Counted from the first letter of the stretch, positions 1 to 9,409 are shown. The stretch is DNA of 57,206 nucleotides from Parasulfuritortus cantonensis (GCF_004337445.1 NZ_SJZB01000046.1:1-57206), one strand, 5' to 3'. Notes: generated by a model from the letters alone, not told the origin. Made by a program: numbers and translations.

Positions 1-40
1 ACACCCTGGCCTGCCGGGTGCGCGCGACGACTGAGGCCGG

Positions 41-277
41 TCAGGACCGGCCGGCCTGCCTGATGATGTCCTGCAGCAGGCCTTCCAGCTCGTAGTCCGG
101 CACGCTTGGATAGAGCTTGTGCAGCTCCACCAGGGCCAGATAGAGCACGGTATCCATGTCCTTCTCGCCGGCCAGCCCCAGGATGGGCGCGACCCTGTGG
201 CGGACGAGTTCCTGATCGAAATGGTAACGGACCGGTGCCCGGAGCACGGGCCCGGCCGCCGCTTGCGACGCTGTCAT
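41..277 (-). CDS. small hypothetical protein (78 aa)
   Basis: I do not recognise this product. It is 78 residues long with no signal peptide, membrane segment or cysteine cluster. The C-terminal half is leucine-rich and acidic and looks helical. The ATG at 277 has a good GGGGAG ribosome-binding site 8 bases upstream, which supports a real gene. It lies 70 bases downstream of the CZB-domain gene on the same strand and could share its transcript. Function is unknown. Confidence 0.6.
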   Translation of the reverse strand: MTASQAAAGPVLRAPVRYHFDQELVRHRVAPILGLAGEKDMDTVLYLALVELHKLYPSVPDYELEGLLQDIIRQAGRS

Positions 278-347
278 GATGGTGTCTCCCCGGAAATGCC
301 TTCGGTATACCGCCGTTCAGTTACAGCCTGATGTCGGCGGGCGGCGG

Positions 348-851
348 TCAGTGCTTCTCGGCGACCTGGACGTAGAGCCGGGCCAGATGCAGCTTGACCC
401 TGGCGGAGGCACGCGAGTAGTCGCCGGAACGCAGCTTCTGGCCGGCGCCTTCCTTGTCCCCGGCGATGCAGCAGGCGAGGACGTCACCCGCGCAGAGATG
501 GAAACGGGCGTGTTCCATCTTCATCTCCTGGAACTCGCGCAGGTGGCCGAAGCGCTGGCTGCCGACGCCCTGGATCCACTTGCCCAGCGGGCATTGGTCG
601 TCGCGCGACACCACGTCGACCAGCAGACCCTCCTGGTTGTCGTTCTCCATGCACGCTTCCAGGCGCACCTTCCACTTCATGTGGGCGTCGATCGCGGTCT
701 TGAAGTTGAGCCCCGCCACGGTGCCTTCCTCCTCCGCCGCGCCGGCGGCCTGGGCCGGCTGCGCCAGCCCGCCCTCCGGTGCCGCGTCGGACGCGGCCTC
801 GTCGCCCGGCGTGCCGGCGGCGAGATTCTTGAACCAATCCATCAGTCCCAT
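348..851 (-). CDS. CZB (chemoreceptor zinc-binding) domain protein
   Basis: The 167-residue soluble protein has a disordered Ala/Glu-rich segment (about residues 10-45) and then a CZB domain (about 50-125). The family pattern is visible: H57 followed by WK, C87 in a CPLGKW motif, and H114 and H118 as an HxxxH pair. These are the expected three-His/one-Cys zinc ligands. CZB domains sense zinc or oxidants such as hypochlorous acid and usually sit at the end of chemoreceptors or diguanylate cyclases. Here the domain stands alone without an output module. GGAGGAA precedes the ATG at 851. The domain call is firm; the partner is unknown. Confidence 0.8.
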   Translation of the reverse strand: MGLMDWFKNLAAGTPGDEAASDAAPEGGLAQPAQAAGAAEEEGTVAGLNFKTAIDAHMKWKVRLEACMENDNQEGLLVDVVSRDDQCPLGKWIQGVGSQRFGHLREFQEMKMEHARFHLCAGDVLACCIAGDKEGAGQKLRSGDYSRASARVKLHLARLYVQVAEKH

Positions 852-992
852 GCTTGTTCCTCCATCCAGATCATCCAGGACACGTACTCGTTATGTGGGC
901 GACGCGCCGTGACGGCCGCCCCCGGGGGCTCGCCGGACGGCCGCACCCGATAGGTATTTGTACGCGATGATACCGCCTGCGGCGGCGCCGGC

Positions 993-1529
993 CTACTCCC
1001 GGCCGCCCCGGTACTCGGCGGCCAGGGCCTGGTAACGCTCGGCACCGGCACGGAGATCGGCGATCTCCGCCTCGGCCAGGCGCCGCACCGGCCGGGCCGG
1101 ACGGCCCAGATAAAGCCAGCCCGACTCCAGCACCCGGCCTTCCGACACCAGGCTGCCGGCGCCGACCAGGACCTGCGGTTGCAGCACGGCACGGTCCATG
1201 ACGATGGCGCCCATGCCGATCAGGCACTCGTCGCCGATCTCGCAGCCGTGCAGGATGCAGGCGTGGCCGACGGTGACGCGGCGGCCGAGGACCAGCGGCG
1301 CGCCGCCCGGGTGGGCCGGGCTGGGCCGGCTGACGTGCAGCACGGAATTGTCCTGGACGTTGCTGCCGGCACCGATGCGGATGTGGTTGACGTCGCCGCG
1401 CACGACGACCCCGGGCCAGATCGAGACCCCGTCGCCGAGGACCACGTCGCCGATCACGCTGGCGGACGGGTGCACGTAAACGGCAGCGCCCAGGGTCGGG
1501 GCCACGCCTTTGTAGGAATCTATGGACAC
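993..1529 (-). CDS. gamma-class carbonic anhydrase family protein
   Basis: The product is a 178-residue left-handed beta-helix (hexapeptide repeat) protein of the YrdA/PaaY type. The three expected zinc ligands are visible as H65, H89 and H94, the last two with the usual five-residue spacing. The RGDVN segment near residue 44 is also typical. Members may hydrate CO2, although many are inactive in vitro. I chose the GTG at 1529 because it follows GGAGGGAG at good spacing and starts the protein where the family starts; an upstream extension to 1772 would run into the divergent prlC gene. The family call is firm; catalytic activity is inferred. Confidence 0.9.
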   Translation of the reverse strand: MSIDSYKGVAPTLGAAVYVHPSASVIGDVVLGDGVSIWPGVVVRGDVNHIRIGAGSNVQDNSVLHVSRPSPAHPGGAPLVLGRRVTVGHACILHGCEIGDECLIGMGAIVMDRAVLQPQVLVGAGSLVSEGRVLESGWLYLGRPARPVRRLAEAEIADLRAGAERYQALAAEYRGGRE

Positions 1530-1558
1530 GATAGGAAGCTCCCTCCGAAGGCCACCAG

Positions 1559-1564
1559 TATAAT
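1559..1564 (+). promoter_or_regulatory. candidate -10 element for prlC
   Basis: A perfect TATAAT lies 32 bases before the prlC start, in the gap between the divergent carbonic anhydrase and prlC genes. No good -35 hexamer is visible at 16-18 bases, so the call rests on the -10 match and position. Confidence 0.45.
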
Positions 1565-1596
1565 TCCCGCCAACACAGCCCAGATCGATTGCCACC

Positions 1597-3618
1597 ATGA
1601 ACCCATTGCTCGACTTCTCCAGCCTGCCGCGCTTCGCGGAGGTCAAACCCGAACACGTCACCCCCGCCATCGACCAGTTGCTCGCCGAGGCGCGCGCCGA
1701 GGTCGAGCGCCAGGCGGGCGCCCAGGGCGAACCGGGCTGGGACGATTTCGTCGCCCCCCTGGAAGACGCCAACGAACGCCTGGCCCGCGCCTGGGGCCAG
1801 GTCTCGCACCTGCATTCCGTGCTGGACAGTCCGGAACTGCGCGAGGTCTACAACGAGAACCTGCCCAAGATCACCCAGTACTATGCCGAACTGGGCCAGC
1901 ATGCCGGCCTGTTCGCCCGCTACAAGGCGCTGCGCGCCCGGCGCGCGTTCCAGGACCTGTCGCCGGCCCGGCGCAAGGTGGTGGAGAACGAGCTGCGCGA
2001 CTTCCGCCTCGGCGGTGCCGACCTGCCCGAGGACCAGAAGGCCCGCTTCATGGCGATCCAGGAAGAACTGGCCAAGCTGTCCGCGAAGTTCGAGGAGAAC
2101 CTGCTCGACGCCACCAATGCCTGGAGCAAGCTGATCGAGGACGAGGCCGAACTGGCCGGCGTGCCCGAGGACACCAAGGCGATGTTCCGGGCCCAGGCCG
2201 AGAAGGCCGGCAAGACCGGCTTCCTGCTCAACCTGCGCGGCCCGTCCTACCTGCCGATCATGCAGTTCTGCGGCAACCGTGCCCTGCGCGAGGAGATGTA
2301 CAAGGCCTACGTCACCCGGGCCTCCGAGTTCGGTCCCGAAGCCCTCGACAACAGCCGCCTGATCGACCGCATCGTCGAGTTGCGCGGCGAGGCCGCCCGC
2401 ATGCTCGGCTTCGCCAACTACGCCGAGCTGTCGCTGGAGCCCAAGATGGCGCGTGCGCCGGCCGAGGTGCTCGACTTCCTGGAGACCCTGGCCGGGCGCG
2501 CCAAGCCCTACGCCGAACGCGACATGGCCGAGATCCGCGAGTTCGCCGGCCAGGAACTCGGCCTGGCCGACCCGCAGGTCTGGGACGTCGGCTACGTCTC
2601 CGAGAAGCTGCGCGAGGCGCGTTACGCCTTCTCCGAGCAGGAGGTGAAGCAATACTTCCCCGAGCCGGTGGTGCTCAAGGGCCTGTTCCACCTGATCGAA
2701 ACGCTGTACGGCCTGGACATCCGCGCCGACGACGCCCCAGTCTGGCACGAGTCGGTCCACTTCCACGCCATCCACGACAAGGCCGGCAAGCTGGTCGGCC
2801 AGTTCTACCTCGACCTCTACGCCCGCGAGAGCAAACGCGGCGGCGCCTGGATGGACGACGCCATCACGCGCCGGCGCACGGACGGGGGCATCCAGACCCC
2901 GGTGGCCTACCTGACCTGCAACTTCACCAGCCCGATCGGCGACAAGCCGGCCCTGTTCACCCACGACGAGGTGATCACGCTGTTCCACGAGTTCGGCCAC
3001 GGCCTGCACCACCTGCTCACCCGGGTCGACGAACTGGGCGTGTCGGGCATCAACGGCGTCGAGTGGGATGCGGTCGAACTGCCGTCCCAGTTCATGGAGA
3101 ACTTCTGCTGGGAATGGGACGTGCTCAAGCACATGACCGCCCACGTCGACAGCGGTGCGCCGCTGCCGCGCGAGCTGTTCGACAAGATGCTCGCGGCGAA
3201 GAACTTCCAGGCCGGCATGCAGACCATGCGCCAGCTCGAGTTCGCCCTCTTCGACATGCACCTGCACAGCGACTTCGACCCGGCCGGCCAGAGCCCGCAG
3301 CAGCTGCTCAACGCCATCCGGCGCCGCTTCGCCGTGCTCATCCCGCCCGAGTACAACCGCTTCGCCAACAACTTCTCGCACATCTTCGCGGGCGGCTATG
3401 CGGCCGGCTACTACAGCTACAAGTGGGCCGAGGTGCTGTCGGCCGACGTCTACGCCCTGTTCGAGGAACACGGCGTCCTCAACCCGGAGATCGGCGAGCG
3501 TTTCTGGAGCGAAATCCTGGGCGTCGGCGGCAGCCGCGACGCGATCGACTCGTTCAAGGCCTTCCGCGGCCGCGAACCCACCATCGATGCCCTGCTCAGG
3601 CATAATGGCATGGTCTGA
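1597..3618 (+). CDS. prlC: oligopeptidase A (M3 family metallopeptidase)
   Basis: The 673-residue protein matches the length and layout of oligopeptidase A, a cytoplasmic zinc peptidase that degrades short peptides such as cleaved signal peptides. The zinc motif HEFGH is at about residues 464-468, and the downstream GVEWDAVELPSQ segment should supply the third ligand (Glu). The C-terminal region has the expected Tyr/Gly-rich substrate loop (GGYAAGYYSYKW). The N-terminus starts as in betaproteobacterial homologues. It is followed 21 bases later by the DUF4124-glutaredoxin gene and probably shares a transcript with it. No missing catalytic residue is apparent. Confidence 0.96.
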   Translation: MNPLLDFSSLPRFAEVKPEHVTPAIDQLLAEARAEVERQAGAQGEPGWDDFVAPLEDANERLARAWGQVSHLHSVLDSPELREVYNENLPKITQYYAELGQHAGLFARYKALRARRAFQDLSPARRKVVENELRDFRLGGADLPEDQKARFMAIQEELAKLSAKFEENLLDATNAWSKLIEDEAELAGVPEDTKAMFRAQAEKAGKTGFLLNLRGPSYLPIMQFCGNRALREEMYKAYVTRASEFGPEALDNSRLIDRIVELRGEAARMLGFANYAELSLEPKMARAPAEVLDFLETLAGRAKPYAERDMAEIREFAGQELGLADPQVWDVGYVSEKLREARYAFSEQEVKQYFPEPVVLKGLFHLIETLYGLDIRADDAPVWHESVHFHAIHDKAGKLVGQFYLDLYARESKRGGAWMDDAITRRRTDGGIQTPVAYLTCNFTSPIGDKPALFTHDEVITLFHEFGHGLHHLLTRVDELGVSGINGVEWDAVELPSQFMENFCWEWDVLKHMTAHVDSGAPLPRELFDKMLAAKNFQAGMQTMRQLEFALFDMHLHSDFDPAGQSPQQLLNAIRRRFAVLIPPEYNRFANNFSHIFAGGYAAGYYSYKWAEVLSADVYALFEEHGVLNPEIGERFWSEILGVGGSRDAIDSFKAFRGREPTIDALLRHNGMV

Positions 3619-3639
3619 TCCCACCCCGGGAGGCGTGCC

Positions 3640-4134
3640 ATGAAACGTGTCTGCGTCCTGCTCTTCGCCCTGCTCGCCGGCCTGCCCGTCCTGGCCGGCG
3701 ACCTTTACCGCTGGACCGATTCGCACGGCCAGGTGCACTACTCGGACCAGCCGCCGCCGGCCGGCGCCAAGACCGTCAAACGGCTGGGCGCCAGTGCCGA
3801 TACCGGCACCGACACGGTCCGCCAGCCAGTGGTGCTGTTCACCGCCAACTGCGGTTCCGCCTGCGACCAGGCGGCCGACTACATGAGCCAGCGCAACATT
3901 CCCTACACGCTCAAGAATGTCGACGGCAACGCCAAGCTGCTCGCCGAGTTGAAGCAGCGCACCGGCAACAACGAGGTGCCGGTGCTGTTCGTCGGCGAGT
4001 CGATGCAGCGGGGCTTCTCGCCCGGCATCTGGGACAAGATGCTCGAGATGGGCGGCTACCCGGCGGGCGCCGCTCAGGCGCCGGCCGGCGCACCGGCCGA
4101 CCAGCCGCCCGGGCCGCCGCAGGAGCAGCCGTGA
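3640..4134 (+). CDS. exported DUF4124-glutaredoxin fusion protein
   Basis: The 164-residue product has a signal peptide (about residues 1-19), a DUF4124 domain (about 20-50, YRWTDSHGQVHYSD) and a glutaredoxin-like fold (about 63-130). It ends in a Pro/Ala-rich tail. The putative redox centre is C71-G-S-A-C75, a CxxxC spacing rather than the usual CxxC. The cis-proline region is present as EVPVLF. A periplasmic or membrane-anchored thiol role is inferred; the redox activity of the CxxxC form is uncertain. GGGAGG precedes the ATG. Its stop overlaps the next gene (GTGA). Confidence 0.8.
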   Translation: MKRVCVLLFALLAGLPVLAGDLYRWTDSHGQVHYSDQPPPAGAKTVKRLGASADTGTDTVRQPVVLFTANCGSACDQAADYMSQRNIPYTLKNVDGNAKLLAELKQRTGNNEVPVLFVGESMQRGFSPGIWDKMLEMGGYPAGAAQAPAGAPADQPPGPPQEQP

Positions 4135-4484
4135 CCATCGCCACCCTGCCCGAACTGGCCGAGGCGGTACGCGCCTTCGGCCGCGAGCGCGACTGGCACC
4201 TCTACCACACGCCCAAGAACCTCACCGCCGCCCTCATCGTCGAGGCCGCCGAACTCCTGGAGCCGTTCCAGTGGCTCACCCCGGAGCAGAGCCTGAACCT
4301 GCCCGCGGCCAAGAAGGAGGCGGTGCGCCAGGAAATGGCCGACGTCCTGATCTACCTGGTCAGCCTGGCCAACTGCCTGGACATCGACCTGATCAAGGCG
4401 GCCGAGGACAAGCTGGCCATCAACGCCGCCAAGTACCCGGTCGAAAAGGCCAAGGGCAACGCGGCCAAGTACGACGAACTATGA
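4131..4484 (+). CDS. MazG-like nucleotide pyrophosphohydrolase (RS21-C6/dCTPase type)
   Basis: The 117-residue all-alpha protein carries the MazG/RS21-C6 metal-binding pattern: E38-x-x-E41 in helix 1, then E68-x-x-D71 in QEMADVLIYL. Such enzymes hydrolyse noncanonical or excess dNTPs (often dCTP or modified dCTP) to the monophosphate plus pyrophosphate, cleaning the nucleotide pool. It starts with GTG, overlapping the previous stop by four bases, and its own stop overlaps the ferredoxin start (ATGA). This indicates translational coupling. The substrate is not determinable from sequence. Confidence 0.88.
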   Translation: MTIATLPELAEAVRAFGRERDWHLYHTPKNLTAALIVEAAELLEPFQWLTPEQSLNLPAAKKEAVRQEMADVLIYLVSLANCLDIDLIKAAEDKLAINAAKYPVEKAKGNAAKYDEL

Positions 4485-4792
4485 GCCATTTCCGACACCA
4501 CCTGTTTTTCTGCCTCAACCGGCGCGAGGACGGCGGCCAATGCTGCGGCGACCGCGACGCCGAGGCGATGTTCGAACACGCCAAGAAGAAGGCCAAGCAG
4601 ATGGGCCTGCACGGCAAGGGCGGCGACTGCCGGGTCAACCGGGCCGGCTGCTTCGACCGTTGCGGCGAGGGCCCGGTCTGCGTGGTCTACCCGGACGCCG
4701 TCTGGTACACCTACGTCGACGCCGCCGACATCGACGAGATCCTGGAATCGCACCTGCGCGACGGCAAGGTCGTCGAACGCCTGAAGATTTGA
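4481..4792 (+). CDS. thioredoxin-like [2Fe-2S] ferredoxin
   Basis: The 103-residue protein belongs to the thioredoxin-fold 2Fe-2S ferredoxin family (Shethna/Aquifex Fd type). Cysteines are at 11, 21, 22, 50, 57, 61 and 67. C11, C22, C57 and C61 match the spacing of the four cluster ligands in the Aquifex protein. It is a small electron carrier; the partner is unknown. The ATG overlaps the MazG-like stop, and the stop overlaps the hydrolase TTG. In many betaproteobacteria this gene sits beside the same alpha/beta hydrolase. Confidence 0.88.
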   Translation: MSHFRHHLFFCLNRREDGGQCCGDRDAEAMFEHAKKKAKQMGLHGKGGDCRVNRAGCFDRCGEGPVCVVYPDAVWYTYVDAADIDEILESHLRDGKVVERLKI

Positions 4793-5391
4793 AGGCGCAC
4801 CGACTCCAGATCGCCTGCCCGGGCGCCAGCGTCGAGACCGTGGTGGAGGACCCGGGCCGCGAGTTGGCCGGCCTCGCCCTGATCGCCCATCCGCACCCGC
4901 TGCATGGCGGCAGCCTGGACAACAAGGTCGCCTATACCCTGGCGCGTGCCGCCCTGGCGCGCGGTTACCTGGCGGTGCGGCCGAACTTCCGCGGCGTCGG
5001 CGCCAGCACCGGCGCCTACGACTACGGCATCGGCGAGGCGCGCGACCTGGTCGCCGTCGCCGAACACCTGGCCGCCCAGTTCGGCTACCTGCCCTGGACC
5101 CTGCTCGGCTTCTCCTTCGGCGCCTACGTGCAGCACCGGGTGGCGCGCGAGATCGAGGCCCGGCGCCTCGTCATGGTCGGCCCGGCCGTGTCCATGTACG
5201 ACTTCGGTGCCCCGGCCGTACCGACCGCCATCGTGCACGGCGAGGAGGACGAGTTGATCCCCCTGGCCGCGGTGCGCGCCTATGCCGAGGCGCACGCCGT
5301 CCCGCTCCACACGATCCCCGGCGCCGGCCACTTCTTCCATGGCAAACTGGTGCCCCTGCGTACCCTGGTGGAAGGCCTGCTCGAACCATGA
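4789..5391 (+). CDS. alpha/beta hydrolase (dienelactone-hydrolase-like)
   Basis: The 200-residue protein shows the short alpha/beta hydrolase type often annotated CocE/NonD-like. An HPHPLHGG motif sits near residues 34-41, the nucleophile elbow GFSFG has S109, an acid is at D154 (GEEDE), and the histidine is H181 (GAGHFFHGK). These form a complete catalytic triad. The substrate is unknown, probably an ester or acyl group. I use TTG at 4789 because it overlaps the ferredoxin stop by four bases and no ATG or GTG fits. The stop overlaps the nodI ATG. The start codon is the least certain part. Confidence 0.85.
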   Translation: MKAHRLQIACPGASVETVVEDPGRELAGLALIAHPHPLHGGSLDNKVAYTLARAALARGYLAVRPNFRGVGASTGAYDYGIGEARDLVAVAEHLAAQFGYLPWTLLGFSFGAYVQHRVAREIEARRLVMVGPAVSMYDFGAPAVPTAIVHGEEDELIPLAAVRAYAEAHAVPLHTIPGAGHFFHGKLVPLRTLVEGLLEP

Positions 5392-6299
5392 CCGCCCCTC
5401 TCGTCCTGACCAACCTGACCAAGCGCTACGGGGCGACCGCCGTGGTCGACGGCGTCAGCCTGAGCATCCGGGCCGGCCAGTGCCACGGCCTGCTCGGGCC
5501 CAATGGCGCCGGCAAGACCACCACCCTGCGCCTGGCCCTGGGCCTGATCGCGGCCGACGCCGGCGACATCCGCCTGCTCGGCGAGCCGATGCCGGCCGGC
5601 GCGCGCCGCGCCCGGGCCCGGGTCGGCGTGGTGCCGCAGACCGACAGCCTGGACCCGGACTTCACGGTGCGCGAGAACCTGCTCGCCTACGGCCGTTACT
5701 TCGGCCTCAAGCCCGCCGAGGTCGAGGCCCGGGTACCCGACCTGCTCGACTTCGCCGGCCTGGCCGGCAAGGCCGACGCCACGGTGCCCAGCCTGTCGGG
5801 CGGCATGAAGCGGCGCCTGACCCTGGCGCGCGCCCTGATCAACGACCCCGACCTGGTGGTCCTGGACGAACCCACCACCGGCCTCGACCCGCAGGCCCGC
5901 CACCTGGTCTGGCAAGGTCTGCGCCGGCTCACCGCGCGGGGCAAGACCCTGCTCCTGACCACCCATTTCATGGACGAGGCGGAGCGCCTGTGCGACGTCA
6001 TCAGCATCATCGACCGCGGCCGCATCATCGCCGAGGGCTCGCCGCGCGCGCTCATCGCCGAGCATATCGAGCCGCAGGTGGTGGAGATCTTCGGCGACAC
6101 CCTGGCCGACTGGCGCGATTGCGCCCTGGACTACTGCCAGCGCTGCGAGCGGGCCGGCGAGTCGCTGTTCTGCTACACCGGCGACCCCAGGCCGGTGATC
6201 GCCGAGCTGGACCGCCAGGCCGGCCTGCGCTACCTGCACCGGCCGGCCAACCTGGAGGACGTGTTCCTCAAGCTGACCGGGCGCGACCTGCGCGACTGA
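5388..6299 (+). CDS. nodI: NodI-type ABC transporter ATP-binding protein
   Basis: The 303-residue ATPase has Walker A (GPNGAGKT, about 37-44), signature LSGGM (136-140), Walker B (LVVLDE, 156-161) and H-loop H193. The C-terminal extension resembles NodI, the ATPase of an ABC-2 exporter. In rhizobia NodIJ exports lipo-chitin oligosaccharides; in free-living betaproteobacteria the substrate is unknown. NodI is normally followed directly by NodJ. Here the matching permease begins about 4 kb further on, at 10370, with two opposite-strand genes between. The ATG overlaps the hydrolase stop. The stop is 4 bases from the convergent GGDEF-EAL stop. Confidence 0.9.
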   Translation: MTAPLVLTNLTKRYGATAVVDGVSLSIRAGQCHGLLGPNGAGKTTTLRLALGLIAADAGDIRLLGEPMPAGARRARARVGVVPQTDSLDPDFTVRENLLAYGRYFGLKPAEVEARVPDLLDFAGLAGKADATVPSLSGGMKRRLTLARALINDPDLVVLDEPTTGLDPQARHLVWQGLRRLTARGKTLLLTTHFMDEAERLCDVISIIDRGRIIAEGSPRALIAEHIEPQVVEIFGDTLADWRDCALDYCQRCERAGESLFCYTGDPRPVIAELDRQAGLRYLHRPANLEDVFLKLTGRDLRD

Positions 6300-6303
6300 G
6301 CGG

Positions 6304-9300
6304 CTAGAGCGGCAGGCTGCCGCCCGCCTGCAGCAGCGCGGTGGCCTCGGCGGCCGGGATCGGCCTGGAGAGGTGGTAGCCCTGGGCGCTGTCGCAGCCC
6401 ATCTCGCGCAGCAGGTGCAACTGTTCCACGGTCTCCACCCCCTCGGCCAGCACGCGCAGGCCGAGCTCGTGGCCGAGCGCCACGGTGGCCCGGACGATGG
6501 CGCGGTCGCTGACGTCGTCGACGATGTCGCGCACGAAAGCGGCGTCCACCTTGAGCACCGAGATGGGCAACTGCTTCAACCGGGCCAGGGACGAGTGGCC
6601 GGTACCGAAGTCGTCGATGTACAGCTTCACGCCGAGGTCGCGCAGCTGGCTCAGCTTGGCGAGCACGCCGGCCGGCTGCTCCATGATCGCCGTCTCGGTG
6701 ATCTCCAGGCCCAACTGCGCCGCGTCCAGGCCGGTCTCGCGCAGGACCTCGCGCACCAGTTCGCCGAGGCGGTCGCCGGACAGCTGGCTGCCGTCGACGT
6801 TGACGCTCACGGCCGCGCCCAGGCCGGCGGCGTGCCAGGCCGCCGCCTGGGCCGCCGCGACGCGCATCACCCAGCGGCCGATGTCGTGCATCATGCCGGC
6901 CTCGCTGGCGACGTGCAGGAAGGCCGCCGGAGAAAGCATGCCGCGGCCGGGATGGCGCCAGCGCAGCAGGGCCTCGAAGGCCAGGATGCGGCCGCTGCCG
7001 AGTTCGACCTTGGGTTGGTAATGCAGGACCAGTTCGTCCTCGGCCAGCGCCCGGCGCAGTTCCGCCTCCAGGACCAGGCGCTCGGCCGCGTCGCGGGCCA
7101 GGGACGGGTTGGAGAAACGGTAGGTGTTGCCGCCTGCCTGCTTGGCCAAATACATCGAGGCGTCGGCGTGGCGCAGCAGGGTGGGCACGTCGACACCGTC
7201 GTCGGGGTACAGGCTGATGCCGACCGAGCCGCCGACGTAGACGCTGTGGCCCTGCACCGCGAAGGCCGGGCGCAGGGCGGCGATCAGCTTGTCGGCGACC
7301 TGGGCGGCGTCGCGGCCGTCGCCCAGATCCTCGACCAGGATGACGAATTCGTCGCCGCCCTGGCGCGCCAGGGTGTCTTCCTCGCGGATGCAGGCGGTCA
7401 GGCGGGCCGCGCAGTCGACCAGCAGGCGGTCGCCGGCGTCGTGGCCGAGGCTGTCGTTGACCTGCTTGAAGCGATCCAGGTCCATGAACATCACGGCCAG
7501 GTGGCGGCGGTTGCGGGCGGCGCGCGCGATGGCGTGTTCGAGGCGGTCGCCGAACAGGGCCCGGTTGGGCAACCCGGTGAGCTGGTCGTGGTGGGCCAGG
7601 AAGTCCAGCTTGGCCTCTTTCTCCTTGATGTCCGAGATGTCGTTGAACACCGCCACGTAGCTGGTCGCCCGGCCCTCGTCGTCGAGGATCGCGGCGATCG
7701 ACAGCCAGGCCGGGAACAGGCTGCCGTTCTTGCGCCGGTTGTACACCTCGCCCTGCCAGTAGCCGGTCTCCGCGATGCTGGCCCACATGGCGCGGAAGAA
7801 CTCCGGCGTATGCCGGCCGGAACGCAGCAGCTTGGGTTCCATGCCGACGATGTCGGATTCCGTGTAGCCGGTCATGCGGGTGAAGGCGTGGTTGACCGCG
7901 ACGACCCGGTTGCGGGCGTCGGTGATCATCACGCCCTCGACCGTCTGGTTGATGGCGGCGTCGCTCTGGCGCAGCTTGGATTCCACCGCCAGGCGCTCGC
8001 GGATGTCGCTGAACACGGTCACCACGCCGGATATCTCGCCCAGCTCGCGGATCGGCGAGGCGGTGACCTCGACCGGCACCGTGGTGCCGTCCTTGCACCG
8101 GAAGGTCTCGGCGCTGCTCACGTAGTTGCCGCCGTTCAGGGTGACGCGGACGATCGGGCAGTCGGCGGCCGGTACCGCCATGTGGTCGCTCTCCAGGTGC
8201 AGCAGGTCGTGCGCGTGCTGGCCGACCAGTTCGTCGGGACGGTAGCCGAGTATCGCCTGCACCGCCGGGTTGGCGTAGGTGACGACGCCGGCCCGGTCGA
8301 TCACGTAGATGCCCTTGCCGACGTGTTCGCTGATCGCCCGCATGCGGGAGCGGGCGCGCAGGCCGGAGACGCCGAGGAAGCCGAGGCCGAGCACGGACAG
8401 GGCGCCGAACAGGAAGGTGCCGGACAGGAACGCCACCCGGCTGACCTGGCCGACGTCCGGGCCGTAGGCCACCACGTAGGCGGCCAGCGCGCCGCCGGCC
8501 TCGCGGACGGGCAGGAAGTTGACCAGGTAGCAGTCGTCCAGCGCCAGGCAGGCGTGCCGCGAGAACTCGGCGCCGGTCGCCATGCCGGCGGCCACGGCGG
8601 CATCGCCGCCGATCACCCGTTCGAGCCGGCCGGCGTAGCCGGGCAAGGGCTCGGCGGCCTCGCCGAAGAGCGGGTGGACGAGGTCCTCGGTCAGGTAGCC
8701 GTCGTTGATCGGCGAGACCAGGTACATCGACTTCATCAGGGCCAGCATGCCGGACCGGTCCTCGCCCGAGGCCAGGGCCTGGGCCAGTTCGTCCCGGCGC
8801 AGCAGGAAGCGGACCGTGGTGCCTTCCGGCAGCGTCTTGCCCATCAGGCGCCGGATGGCGGTGAACGACAGGCTGATTTCCATGGCGCCGGCGACCCGCT
8901 CGCCGGTGTACACCGGATAGACGAAGCGGAAGCCGCTGAACACGCGGCCGTATTCGAAGCCGGTGCGCGGCTGCCCGGTGGCCAGGACCGAGGCGACCAG
9001 GGGGCGCAAGTCGGCGATCTTGTCGCCGTACAGGTCGGGCGCGTGCATGCGCAGGCGGGAATAGCCCTCCCGGTCGATGAAGTGGAGCTGGCGCACCTGC
9101 TTGGCGCGCAGGGACTCGTACATCGGGTACAGCCGGCGGTAGAGCAGGCCGGCCGCGTCCGGCCGGCGGCCGAACAGGTCGTGGACCAGGTCCGCGTTGC
9201 CGGCGTCCTGGAGCAGCCAGCGCGCCGTCACGTCGGCGAATTCGTTGTAGCCTTGCAGCACGCCGGCGTACGCCGCCATGGCCTGGGCCGCGCCGATATC

Positions 9301-9405
9301 CAGGCGCTGACCGACCTGGCGCAGGTAGAGGCCGTACAGCAGGCCGGCCAGGGCGAGCACCGCCGCGGCCAGCCAGGTGATGAGCTTCCTCTCGGCGCCG
9401 AGCAT
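6304..9405 (-). CDS. membrane-bound PAS-GGDEF-EAL protein (c-di-GMP turnover)
   Basis: The 1033-residue protein has a first membrane helix (about 8-28), a large periplasmic double-Cache-like sensor (about 30-320, with an RMHAPD...GD segment), and a second helix (about 322-346). Two PAS domains follow (about 357-470 and 480-600), then a GGDEF domain with an intact GGDEF motif near residue 683 and an EAL domain (EALLRW near 809). The EAL domain keeps IDDFGTG, LKVD and AEGVET. Both active sites look intact, so it could make and degrade c-di-GMP. Its ATG is 4 bases from the stop of the upstream binding-protein gene, so the two form an operon. The binding protein may present the ligand to this sensor. 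Confidence 0.93.
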   Translation of the reverse strand: MLGAERKLITWLAAAVLALAGLLYGLYLRQVGQRLDIGAAQAMAAYAGVLQGYNEFADVTARWLLQDAGNADLVHDLFGRRPDAAGLLYRRLYPMYESLRAKQVRQLHFIDREGYSRLRMHAPDLYGDKIADLRPLVASVLATGQPRTGFEYGRVFSGFRFVYPVYTGERVAGAMEISLSFTAIRRLMGKTLPEGTTVRFLLRRDELAQALASGEDRSGMLALMKSMYLVSPINDGYLTEDLVHPLFGEAAEPLPGYAGRLERVIGGDAAVAAGMATGAEFSRHACLALDDCYLVNFLPVREAGGALAAYVVAYGPDVGQVSRVAFLSGTFLFGALSVLGLGFLGVSGLRARSRMRAISEHVGKGIYVIDRAGVVTYANPAVQAILGYRPDELVGQHAHDLLHLESDHMAVPAADCPIVRVTLNGGNYVSSAETFRCKDGTTVPVEVTASPIRELGEISGVVTVFSDIRERLAVESKLRQSDAAINQTVEGVMITDARNRVVAVNHAFTRMTGYTESDIVGMEPKLLRSGRHTPEFFRAMWASIAETGYWQGEVYNRRKNGSLFPAWLSIAAILDDEGRATSYVAVFNDISDIKEKEAKLDFLAHHDQLTGLPNRALFGDRLEHAIARAARNRRHLAVMFMDLDRFKQVNDSLGHDAGDRLLVDCAARLTACIREEDTLARQGGDEFVILVEDLGDGRDAAQVADKLIAALRPAFAVQGHSVYVGGSVGISLYPDDGVDVPTLLRHADASMYLAKQAGGNTYRFSNPSLARDAAERLVLEAELRRALAEDELVLHYQPKVELGSGRILAFEALLRWRHPGRGMLSPAAFLHVASEAGMMHDIGRWVMRVAAAQAAAWHAAGLGAAVSVNVDGSQLSGDRLGELVREVLRETGLDAAQLGLEITETAIMEQPAGVLAKLSQLRDLGVKLYIDDFGTGHSSLARLKQLPISVLKVDAAFVRDIVDDVSDRAIVRATVALGHELGLRVLAEGVETVEQLHLLREMGCDSAQGYHLSRPIPAAEATALLQAGGSLPL

Positions 9406-9409
9406 CGTT

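Noticed and set aside
1..40. possible C-terminus of a plus-strand gene ending TGA at 32-34
   Set aside because: Only about 10 codons are inside the window and nothing identifies a product.
871..3738. 955-residue reverse-strand reading frame opposite prlC and the carbonic anhydrase
   Set aside because: It is antisense to prlC, has biased composition (Val/Gln/His/Leu-rich) with no recognisable domain, and is a GC-driven shadow.
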